Under the pieces are notes generated by a model. It worked only from the letters and a program-made list of their open reading frames with translations, was not told the DNA's origin and did not search any database. A program made the position numbers and the translations under genes. Positions 1-5,268 of a stretch of 5,349 nt of DNA are shown here, in pieces; within the stretch, counting starts at the first letter, position 1; each line of letters opens with the position of its first letter. Origin of the DNA: Actinomycetota bacterium (GTDB taxonomy: Bacteria; Actinomycetota; Acidimicrobiia; Acidimicrobiales; CADCTF01); NCBI GenBank assembly GCA_019348305.1, contig JAHWJQ010000148.1, positions 1 to 5,349 of the forward strand. Direction: 5' to 3'.

Positions 1-353
1 CCTACCGGGAGAAACACTCACTGTCGCTCACACATCCCAAGGTGGCCCTGCTCGACCTGCAGTACCACGACGTCAACCGTCGCCGGGGCCTCTACTACAA
101 GCTCCAGGACAGAGACCTCGTCGAGCGCATGTGCAGCGACGAGGAGATCGACCGGGCGGTCCACGAGCCTCCCCAGACCACCCGCGCCCGGCTGCGGGGG
201 GAGTTCATCAAGCGGGCGACCGAGCGCCGGCGGGACTACACCGTCGACTGGGTCCACCTCAAGCTCAACGACAACGCCCAGCGGACGGTGCTGTGCAAGG
301 ACCCGTTCAAGTTCCGGGACGACCGGGTGGAGAAGCTGATCGCCTCGCTGTAG
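1..353 (+). CDS. pafA: Pup--protein ligase PafA, C-terminal part (5' end outside window)
   Basis: PafA uses ATP to join the C-terminal glutamate of the small protein Pup to lysines of target proteins, marking them for the actinobacterial proteasome in the cytoplasm. Only the last 116 residues are visible, read in the frame whose first full codon is at 3; that frame is already open at the left edge. The GTG at 42 is therefore an internal valine and not a start. The visible part includes an LDLQYHD stretch and the C-terminal domain with [23 protein letters not shown] and [10 protein letters not shown], ending in LIASL. These blocks match the PafA C-terminus as I remember it from mycobacteria. 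They separate it from the paralogous depupylase Dop, whose tail lacks the [17 protein letters not shown] blocks. The glutamine-synthetase-like catalytic domain lies outside the window and cannot be judged. A DUF3866 gene follows after 9 bases, suggesting co-transcription. Confidence 0.93.
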   Translation, partial: YREKHSLSLTHPKVALLDLQYHDVNRRRGLYYKLQDRDLVERMCSDEEIDRAVHEPPQTTRARLRGEFIKRATERRRDYTVDWVHLKLNDNAQRTVLCKDPFKFRDDRVEKLIASL

Positions 354-362
354 ACCAGGGCC

Positions 363-1370
363 GTGCCCTCGTACCGCACCGCGACAGTGGAGGAGATCCT
401 GAGTGAGCGGCCCGGCCTGCAGCGGGTGCTGGCCGGCGGCGACCGGGCCTACGTCCTGACCCAGCTCGTCGGGCCGGTGAGGCCCGGGGACCCCGTCGTT
501 CTCAACACCACGGCGGTGGAGCTGGGCCTCGGCACGGGGGGCTGGCACGTCGTGCACTGGAACCTGGCCCGCCAGGAGTGGTCGCAGCGGGGGCCGGGGC
601 ACGTCCTCAAGCTGCGGTACACGAGCCTCCAGGTGGACACCGGCGCCGAGGAGGAGACGGTGGGCGCGCCCTCCAGCCTAGACGGGATGCCGGTGGTCGC
701 CTGTGGGCTCCACAGCCAAGTGGCCGGCGTGGCGGTGGTGGTCAAGCACCTGCGGCCCCGGGCCCGGCTCGCCTACCTGATGACCGACGGGGCAGCGCTG
801 CCGCTGGCGCTGAGCGACCTGGTGCACGACCTGCGCCAGGCCGGGTTGCTGGACCTCACCATCTCCACCGGGCACGCCTTCGGCGGCGACGTGGAGGCGG
901 TCAACGTGCATTCGGGGCTGGCCCTGGCCCGCCACCTCGGGGCTGACGCCGTCATCGCCGGGATCGGCCCCGGGGTGGTAGGTACCGGCACCAGGCTCGG
1001 ACACACCGGTCTCGACGTCGTGACCATCCTCGATGCCACGTCCGCTCTGGGCGGGACTGCCATCCTGGCCGAGCGGGTGAGCGAGGGCGACCCCCGCGAG
1101 CGCCATCGGGGGGTCAGCCACCATACGGACACCGCTCGTGAGCTCACCTCGGCCACTCCCCTCGACACCGCTGCTGCGTTGGACCAGACCCCCGACGTGG
1201 GGGCCCTGTTGGCGGCGCGGGGGCTGCGGGTCACGTCGATGGGGCGGGGGCCCGAGGAGGACCCCGTGTTCTTCCAGTGGTGCGGGGCTGCCGGCGTCGT
1301 CGCAGCCCGACAGGTTCGCGACCCTGCAGCAGCGAGCGAGGCGACGGAGGGTATCGTCGGAAGTTCGTGA
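363..1370 (+). CDS. DUF3866 family protein of unknown function
   Basis: This 335-residue protein resembles the DUF3866 family, which has no established function that I know of. The N-terminal part (about 1-60) has a beta-rich look with LTQLVGPVRPGDPVVLNTTAVELGLGTGG split across it. It is followed by WHVVHWNL (61-68) and GPGHVLKLRYTSLQ (77-90), blocks I associate with the family. The central part has CGLHSQ (114-119), DGAALP (142-147), GHAFGGDVEAVN (170-181), GPGVVGTGT (202-210) and RHRGVSHHT (247-255). These clustered His, Asp and Gly residues look like an active or metal-binding site, but that is inference. I see no signal peptide or membrane segment, so it is probably cytosolic. The GTG start at 363 has only a weak AGGG upstream and may depend on translation of pafA, which ends 9 bases earlier. 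An in-frame GTG at 387 is possible, but using it would trim the N-terminus. The stop overlaps the lepB start. Confidence 0.85.
   Translation: MPSYRTATVEEILSERPGLQRVLAGGDRAYVLTQLVGPVRPGDPVVLNTTAVELGLGTGGWHVVHWNLARQEWSQRGPGHVLKLRYTSLQVDTGAEEETVGAPSSLDGMPVVACGLHSQVAGVAVVVKHLRPRARLAYLMTDGAALPLALSDLVHDLRQAGLLDLTISTGHAFGGDVEAVNVHSGLALARHLGADAVIAGIGPGVVGTGTRLGHTGLDVVTILDATSALGGTAILAERVSEGDPRERHRGVSHHTDTARELTSATPLDTAAALDQTPDVGALLAARGLRVTSMGRGPEEDPVFFQWCGAAGVVAARQVRDPAAASEATEGIVGSS
1367..1370 (+). promoter_or_regulatory. GTGA stop-start overlap coupling DUF3866 and lepB
   Basis: The TGA stop of the DUF3866 gene (1368-1370) shares bases with the GTG start of lepB (1367-1369). Four-base overlaps of this kind usually mean that ribosomes finishing the first gene restart on the second, keeping the two products in step. 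The nearest purine-rich stretch, GGAAG at 1359-1363, is only three bases from the start and the stronger GGAGG is 16 bases away. This suggests lepB translation leans on coupling. Confidence 0.7.
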
Positions 1371-1960
1371 TCGAAGCACCGGAGGCACCGCCCTCCCCCC
1401 CGCCTCCGAGCCTTGCCCGGCGCGCCGCCCGCTCCACCGTGGAGTGGGTGGTGATCATCGTTGCCGCCCTGGCCATGGCCTTCGTGGTGAAGACCTTTCT
1501 CGTGCAGGCGTTCTTCATCCCCTCGGCGTCGATGGAGCCCGAACTCAACATCGGCGACCGGGTGCTGGTGAACAAGGTGAGCTACCACCTCCACGACATC
1601 CACCGGGGCGACATCGTGGTGTTCGAGCGCCCCGACTGCGACGGCAGCGACCCCGTGATCAAGGACCTCATCAAGCGGGTGGTGGGGGTCGAAGGTGACT
1701 CGGTCGAGGGCCGCGACGGTGGCGTGCTCGTCAACGGCAAGCGCATCGAAGAGCCCTACCTGCCGCCCGGCCAGACGACCGCGAGCTTCGGGCCGGTTCG
1801 CGTGCCGGCGGGCCACATCTGGGTCATGGGGGACAACCGGGAGAACTCCAAGGACAGCCGGTTCCTCTGCAACAGCCGGCCGACGTTCATTCAGGAGCGA
1901 GAGGTGATCGGCCGCGCCTTTGTCCGGGTCTGGCCCGTCCCCGAGATCAGCCTGCTCTAG
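1367..1960 (+). CDS. lepB: Signal peptidase I
   Basis: This membrane-bound serine protease cleaves signal peptides from secreted proteins on the outer face of the cytoplasmic membrane. The predicted protein has 197 residues: a proline-rich cytosolic N-terminus (1-23), one hydrophobic segment (about 25-50), then the extracytoplasmic catalytic domain. The catalytic Ser55 lies in PSASMEP, just after the membrane segment. The general-base Lys103 lies in DLIKRVVG, and the conserved GDNRENSKDSR box is at 155-165. GRAFVRVWP is near the C-terminus. The single membrane anchor fits Gram-positive-type enzymes. I chose the GTG at 1367 because it overlaps the previous stop (GTGA, 1367-1370) and has GGAGG at 1346-1350 and GGAAG at 1359-1363 upstream. 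A GTG at 1277 would add 30 arginine-rich residues that overlap DUF3866 and look unlike this family. The coupling suggests one operon with pafA. Confidence 0.95.
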   Translation: MIEAPEAPPSPPPPSLARRAARSTVEWVVIIVAALAMAFVVKTFLVQAFFIPSASMEPELNIGDRVLVNKVSYHLHDIHRGDIVVFERPDCDGSDPVIKDLIKRVVGVEGDSVEGRDGGVLVNGKRIEEPYLPPGQTTASFGPVRVPAGHIWVMGDNRENSKDSRFLCNSRPTFIQEREVIGRAFVRVWPVPEISLL

Positions 1961-1966
1961 CGCTAG
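1957..1966. other. 10-bp perfect palindrome holding both convergent stop codons
   Basis: CTAGCGCTAG is its own reverse complement. Its left half carries the TAG of lepB (1958-1960) and its right half, read on the minus strand, carries the TAG of the phosphodiesterase gene (1965-1963). The two genes therefore end two bases apart and no room is left for a conventional terminator between them. No T-tract follows on either strand, so I do not call it a terminator. Confidence 0.6.
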
Positions 1967-2670
1967 CGGCTCATGGTTGTCAGCGCGTCGACCATGCGGT
2001 CGACGTGGTCGCTGTAGACACCGTCGACGCCGGCGTTGAGCAGGTGGAGCAGGACCCGCTCGAACTGGGCGTCCCACCCGAAGCAGTAGCGCTCGAAGCG
2101 GTGGAACAGGGTGGTGAGCCCCAGCGTCCAGTCCGAGTGGTGGAGGTTGACGGCGTCGACGCCGGCGGCGGCCAGGTCCGCGGCCCGCCGCTCGGGGCCT
2201 CCCCGCATCCGCCGGAGGCGGGTCGAGTCCACCAGCCGGACCCGGCGGTCGAGGCCTCGCCATTCGGCCAGCTGCTGCCAGTCGGGGTGGCACAGCCACA
2301 GCCGCCCCACGGCGTCGTCGCCGGCGGCCCCGGCCACCGCCAGGACCGCCGGCGTGGCGCCGGGGTCCTTCACGTCGAGGCTCAACTGGAAGCCCGTACC
2401 GCACTCGGCGTACAGCTCCTCGAGGGTGGGGATCGACGTTGGCAGCTCTGACGCGGGTAACGACCGGATGGGCCGGCGTCGCAGCCCCACCTTCACCAAC
2501 CCGTCGTGGTCGAGCACGGGGACCGCGTCGGCGCTGAGCCAGACGTCGCTCTCGATGCCGGTGGCGCCCAGCTTGAGGGCCAGCCGGAAGGCCTCGACGG
2601 TGTTCTGCGGGGCGTGGGCCCGGGCGCCCCGATGGGCGAAGCCGATCGGCGGGCACAGCAACGACTCCAC
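1963..2670 (-). CDS. Glycerophosphodiester phosphodiesterase, UgpQ-like
   Basis: Enzymes of this TIM-barrel family hydrolyse deacylated phospholipids (glycerophosphodiesters) to glycerol 3-phosphate and an alcohol. From the GTG at 2670 the protein has 235 residues, a compact size typical of cytosolic UgpQ-type members, with no signal peptide. The signature GFAHRGARAHAPQNT holds His13-Arg14. IESDV gives metal-ligand candidates Glu40 and Asp42, and LDHDGL gives His55. SLDVK (97-101) sits where the family often has E-x-K, with Asp99 in the acidic position. AGVDGVYSDHVDRM (213-226) is the usual C-terminal strand. The family PENT motif reads PQNT here. The frame stays open to an ATG at 2844, but that start would overlap the kinase gene by 79 bases and add an arginine- and proline-rich stretch without homology I recognise, so I prefer GTG 2670. 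A TTG at 2661 is also possible. It converges on lepB and lies 95 bases downstream of the kinase gene. Confidence 0.87.
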   Translation of the reverse strand: MESLLCPPIGFAHRGARAHAPQNTVEAFRLALKLGATGIESDVWLSADAVPVLDHDGLVKVGLRRRPIRSLPASELPTSIPTLEELYAECGTGFQLSLDVKDPGATPAVLAVAGAAGDDAVGRLWLCHPDWQQLAEWRGLDRRVRLVDSTRLRRMRGGPERRAADLAAAGVDAVNLHHSDWTLGLTTLFHRFERYCFGWDAQFERVLLHLLNAGVDGVYSDHVDRMVDALTTMSR

Positions 2671-2765
2671 CGGTACATATTGCCCCCGAACACGGTGCGC
2701 GCACCTCTGCGGTGTGCAGACATCCCCAGATTTCCAGGAGGGCGCGGCTGCCGGGGGGGCGGGGG
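2671..2765 (-). promoter_or_regulatory. Spacer between kinase and phosphodiesterase genes, with two adjacent dyads
   Basis: This 95-base gap separates the kinase stop from the proposed phosphodiesterase start. It contains the perfect 12-bp palindrome GGTGCGCGCACC at 2694-2705. Directly next to it is TCTGC-GGTGT-GCAGA at 2706-2720, a five-pair stem with a five-base loop. A short A/T-rich patch at 2674-2683 stands out in otherwise GC-rich sequence. On the minus strand it reads CAATATGTA and could hold a -10 element for the phosphodiesterase gene. I see no clear -35 box and no strong ribosome binding site close to the GTG. The dyads could be an operator or an RNA processing or attenuation structure; nothing here decides between them. 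Confidence 0.35.
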
Positions 2766-4643
2766 TCAGGCGCGGGCGGGGACCGGTCCTTCCTTGGGGA
2801 GGGTGAAGGCGAAGCGACTCCCCACGCCGAGACGGCTCTCGCACCAGATGCGGCCTCCTTGCAGCTCCACCAGGCGGCGGCAGATGTAGAGGCCGAGGCC
2901 GGTGCCCCCGTGGACCCGGGTGGAGGACCCGTCGAGCTGGCGGAAGCGCTCGAAGAGGTGGGGCAGGTCGCCCGAGTAGATACCGGGGCCGGAGTCGTCC
3001 ACCCGGATCTCGAGCTCCTCGTCGCCGTCGACGACGGTGATGACGATCTCGCCGTCGGTGTACTTGACGGCGTTGTCGAGCAGGTGGTGCAGGATCTGGT
3101 CGAGCTTCTGGCGGTCCAGCTGCACCGCGATCGGCCGGCGGGGCCGCTTCACGGTCACCCTGGCGTCGCCGAACTCGTCGAGCACCTGACCGATGTCCAC
3201 GGGCTGGAGGTCGAGGGTGGGCCGGCGGGACTCGATGGCGGACACGAAGAGCAGGTCTTCGATGAGACGCTCGAGGCGAACCGTATTGGCCGCCAGCGCC
3301 CCGACCGCGGTGTCGAGGGAGGCCTCGTCGATGGCACCGCCCTTGCGGGCCAGCATCTTGACGTAGCCCTTCACGACCGTGAGGGGAGTGCGCAGCTCGT
3401 GGCCGATGACCGACACGAAGTCGTTCTTCAGCTTGTCGGTCTCCCGCTCCTTGGTCACGTCCTGAAGGACCAGGATCCGCCCGAGGTCGCGGCCGCCGGC
3501 GGCTCGCATCCGGCGGGTGACCGCCAGGTAGAGCCGGTCCGGCGGCGTCCCCAGGACCACCTCGAGCTGGCCTTCCCCTTCTTCGCCCACGAGCCGTTCG
3601 AGGGCCTCGTGACCGAGGCGGCCCACCACTGGCTGGCCCACGGCGAAGGCCTCGGGGAGGTGGAACAGCTCGGCGGCCGCCCCGTTGACGAGCACGAACC
3701 GGCCCCGGTCATCGAGCAGCACCACCGGGTTGGGCGAGCTGTGCACGACGCTGGCCAGGCGCTGCTCGTGATCGCGCAGGCGCTGGGCCAGCTCGGAGGA
3801 CCGCAGGGTCATCGCGACCTGATTGGCAAAGGCGCACAGGATGCCCTGAGCGGCCGGGGAAGGGCTCTCGGACAGCAGCAGGACCAAGAAGCCGTGGCGC
3901 CGGCCGGCAGCGACCAGAGGGACCGAGACAGCCGTCTCGGCGCCCGCCACCAGGCCCGCGACCACCGGGTGGGTGGGCGGCTCGATCCGCAGGTTGGCTG
4001 AGGCGACGAACCCCCGGAAGTCCGGATGTTGCGCGGCCGCCCGCAGGTCGGCCGCGGTGATGCCCTGATAGTGGGCCACCCTCCACCCTTCGCCGTCGGG
4101 CACCACGCAGAAGCCGCCGAGGGCGCCGAACAGCCGCCCAGCGGCTTCGAACATCCGCATCATGACGGTGGGCGCATCGAGGTCGGCACCCAGGTGGAGG
4201 AGCGCGTCGGAGAACTCCTCGACCGAGCACTGGCCTGCGTTCGGGCGCCGGGCGAGTGCGAGGCCGGCGGCATCGGCGAAGAGGGGCAGCGGGGCCGCGT
4301 CGAGGTGCAGCGGGTCGCCGCCCACGGCGATGGCCCCGACGGTACGAGGACCGACGCGCACCGGCGCGGCGATCGCTCCCGCGCCGGTGGCCTGGTCTCG
4401 GCGCCGGACCAGGCGACCCTCGCTGATGCAAGCCTGGGCGGTCTCCATCACCAGCCTCGGTGTGGTCCCTGTCGCCGCAACCACCGAGAGGGTGCCGTCC
4501 ACCATCCCGACGATGATCCCGTGACGACCCGATGCGGCTGCCACGCCTCCGGCCAGGGTGTCGGAGACGAGGCGCAGTGGCTCAGTCCCCCCGCTCAGGC
4601 CCCGAAGGACCTGCGCGAGGTACTGCACCACACCTTCTTGCAT
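2766..4643 (-). CDS. Cytosolic sensor histidine kinase, GAF-GAF-PAS-HisKA-HATPase
   Basis: This 625-residue kinase should autophosphorylate on a histidine in response to a signal and pass the phosphate to a response regulator. Two GAF-like regions (about 20-132 and 140-285) precede a PAS domain (about 293-400, with SSPNPVVLLDDRGRFVLVN). The dimerisation domain has the phosphoacceptor His415 in SVIGHELRTPLT. The ATPase domain has the N box LLDNAVKYT (Asn524), the G1 box DDSGPGI (Asp550) and the G2 box GGTGLGLYI (579-587). All key catalytic residues are present, so it should be active. I see no hydrophobic segment long enough to span the membrane, so it is predicted to sense an intracellular cue through the GAF or PAS regions. 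The ligand cannot be read from sequence. The ATG at 4643 has AGAGGGA just upstream. No response regulator gene lies on either side within the window. The gene is divergent from the zinc-ribbon gene. Confidence 0.94.
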   Translation of the reverse strand: MQEGVVQYLAQVLRGLSGGTEPLRLVSDTLAGGVAAASGRHGIIVGMVDGTLSVVAATGTTPRLVMETAQACISEGRLVRRRDQATGAGAIAAPVRVGPRTVGAIAVGGDPLHLDAAPLPLFADAAGLALARRPNAGQCSVEEFSDALLHLGADLDAPTVMMRMFEAAGRLFGALGGFCVVPDGEGWRVAHYQGITAADLRAAAQHPDFRGFVASANLRIEPPTHPVVAGLVAGAETAVSVPLVAAGRRHGFLVLLLSESPSPAAQGILCAFANQVAMTLRSSELAQRLRDHEQRLASVVHSSPNPVVLLDDRGRFVLVNGAAAELFHLPEAFAVGQPVVGRLGHEALERLVGEEGEGQLEVVLGTPPDRLYLAVTRRMRAAGGRDLGRILVLQDVTKERETDKLKNDFVSVIGHELRTPLTVVKGYVKMLARKGGAIDEASLDTAVGALAANTVRLERLIEDLLFVSAIESRRPTLDLQPVDIGQVLDEFGDARVTVKRPRRPIAVQLDRQKLDQILHHLLDNAVKYTDGEIVITVVDGDEELEIRVDDSGPGIYSGDLPHLFERFRQLDGSSTRVHGGTGLGLYICRRLVELQGGRIWCESRLGVGSRFAFTLPKEGPVPARA

Positions 4644-4646
4644 GAT

Positions 4647-4654
4647 TCCCTCTT
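4647..4654 (-). promoter_or_regulatory. Ribosome binding site of the histidine kinase gene
   Basis: On the minus strand AAGAGGGA lies just before the ATG at 4643, with GAGGG four bases from the start. It supports this ATG as the true start of the kinase reading frame. Confidence 0.6.
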
Positions 4655-4833
4655 CGGGCGTCAGGGCGGGCGGCCTTGAGGCTCAATTCTGCCGTGCTTC
4701 GATGGGGCTAGTGCCTTCGGCGGCCCGAAAATGGCGAACCGTAGCTATTCCCCCGGTTGGCGCCTATCGGCATCATCGGGACACAGGCGGACCACCGAAG
4801 CCCCAGCCCGGCCCTGGCCGGCCGCGAGCAGGG

Positions 4834-4871
4834 GCCGCCACACACTCAACCCAGCCGCCACACACTCAACC
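4834..4871 (+). repeat. Two tandem copies of an 18-base direct repeat, 20-base period
   Basis: GCCGCCACACACTCAACC occurs at 4834-4851 and again, without any change, at 4854-4871, separated by CA. The period of 20 bases is close to two turns of the DNA helix, so two bound proteins would sit on about the same face. The second copy ends exactly where the GAGGAGG ribosome binding site begins. It could be a tandem operator, an RNA-level element in the leader of the zinc-ribbon gene, or a recent slippage duplication. The sequence alone does not tell which. Confidence 0.75.
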
Positions 4872-4878
4872 GAGGAGG
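4872..4878 (+). promoter_or_regulatory. Ribosome binding site of the zinc-ribbon gene
   Basis: GAGGAGG is a near-ideal Shine-Dalgarno sequence, 11 bases before the ATG at 4890, slightly long but workable spacing. It supports that ATG over the upstream ATG of the same frame at 4731. Confidence 0.65.
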
Positions 4879-4889
4879 ACAAAAGGCCG

Positions 4890-5240
4890 ATGGCAAGACC
4901 GAGAATCCGAAGGGAGACCTTGGTGGCAACCATCCGGGCCAGCTGCCCCACCTGTGGCGACGTAGAACTCACCTCCCGCGAGGTGACGGTGCAGGTCTGC
5001 GCGAGCAACAACCAGGGCTCCTACGCCTTCCGCTGCCCGGGGTGCCGGGTGGCGGTGTCGAAGCTGGCCGAACAGCGGATCGTCGATCTGTTGGTGTCGT
5101 CGGGGGTTCGCCTGTCGGTGTGGAACCTGCCTGACCTGGGGGAGCGCCGGCCAGGGCCGCCCATCTCCTATGACGACCTCCTAGAGTTCCACCACCTCCT
5201 ACAGCAGGACGGCTGGGTCGAGCGCCTGCTCTCCGTCTGA
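4890..5240 (+). CDS. Small zinc-ribbon protein of unknown function
   Basis: The product has 116 residues. An N-terminal basic stretch (MARPRIRRE) leads into a probable zinc ribbon with CPTC at 19-22 and CPGC at 49-52, the spacing expected for two knuckles binding one zinc. An extra Cys37 lies between them in VTVQVCASN. The second half (about 56-116) is predicted helical, with LAEQRIVDLLVSSGVRLSVWNLP and then DDLLEFHHLLQQDGWVERLL. I recognise the overall pattern from conserved hypothetical proteins of actinobacteria, but I know of no function. A role in nucleic-acid or protein binding would be a guess. The ATG at 4890 is chosen for its GAGGAGG and because the preceding in-frame sequence is the non-coding repeat region. 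A GTG at 4923 is a weaker alternative. A small membrane-protein gene begins 28 bases downstream on the same strand. Confidence 0.8.
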   Translation: MARPRIRRETLVATIRASCPTCGDVELTSREVTVQVCASNNQGSYAFRCPGCRVAVSKLAEQRIVDLLVSSGVRLSVWNLPDLGERRPGPPISYDDLLEFHHLLQQDGWVERLLSV

Positions 5241-5251
5241 CCGCCCGGTCT

Positions 5252-5268
5252 GGGGCTACGGTGCCCCG
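5252..5268 (+). promoter_or_regulatory. Possible leaderless promoter -10 (TACGGT) inside a GGGGC/GCCCC dyad
   Basis: TACGGT at 5257-5262 fits the TANNNT -10 consensus known from actinobacteria and lies six bases before the ATG at 5269. Transcription starting at that A would give an mRNA without a leader, a common arrangement in actinobacteria. It is flanked by GGGGC (5252-5256) and GCCCC (5263-5267), which could form a five-pair stem around it. There is no Shine-Dalgarno sequence before this ATG, which also fits a leaderless start. I see no clear -35 box at the usual distance. Confidence 0.4.

Larger units (their letters stand above)
4644..4889. promoter_or_regulatory. Divergent intergenic region between kinase and zinc-ribbon genes
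   Basis: The 246 bases between the two divergent starts must hold promoters for both genes. Visible elements are a short inverted repeat TTGAG-G-CTCAA at 4676-4686; a minus-strand TACGGT at 4743-4738 that fits the actinobacterial -10 pattern TANNNT and would give the kinase a leader of roughly 90 bases; and the direct repeat near the zinc-ribbon gene (listed separately). No good -35 box pairs with the TACGGT, and I found no convincing plus-strand promoter. One plus-strand frame is open across much of the region, but its translation (rich in Arg, Pro, Ser and His) does not look like protein. Confidence 0.45.

Noticed and set aside
18..602. A 194-codon minus-strand open frame across pafA and the DUF3866 start
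   Set aside because: It crosses the junction of two recognised plus-strand genes, has no motif, and is rich in Pro, Leu, Val and Gly as expected for a shadow frame.
1277..1366. An upstream GTG at 1277 that would lengthen lepB by 30 residues
   Set aside because: The added residues are arginine-rich and lie wholly within the DUF3866 gene. The GTG at 1367 has the coupled stop-start arrangement and gives a normal N-terminus for the family.
773..2704. A 643-codon open frame on the minus strand, antisense to the DUF3866 and lepB genes and out of frame with the phosphodiesterase gene
   Set aside because: Its translation is low-complexity, full of Arg, Pro, Gly and Ala, and without family motifs. 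It runs opposite to two well-supported genes. Long empty frames are expected in sequence this GC-rich.
2671..2844. An N-terminal extension of the phosphodiesterase to an ATG at 2844
   Set aside because: It would overlap the end of the kinase gene by 79 bases, and the added 58 residues look like translated spacer, without a signal peptide. The enzyme domain begins only at GFAHRG.
2712..4001. A 429-codon plus-strand open frame opposite the histidine kinase gene
   Set aside because: The translation mirrors kinase codons, is rich in Ala, Gly, Val and His, and shows no recognisable domain, while the minus strand encodes a complete kinase with all its motifs.
4676..4686. The inverted repeat TTGAG-G-CTCAA as a regulator binding site
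   Set aside because: Five base pairs around one base is short enough to occur by chance. It matches no operator I know, so I mention it only within the intergenic region.
4731..4889. An upstream ATG at 4731 for the zinc-ribbon gene
   Set aside because: The added stretch reads through the tandem repeat and the GAGGAGG site, which makes sense as a leader and not as protein. There is no ribosome binding site before 4731.
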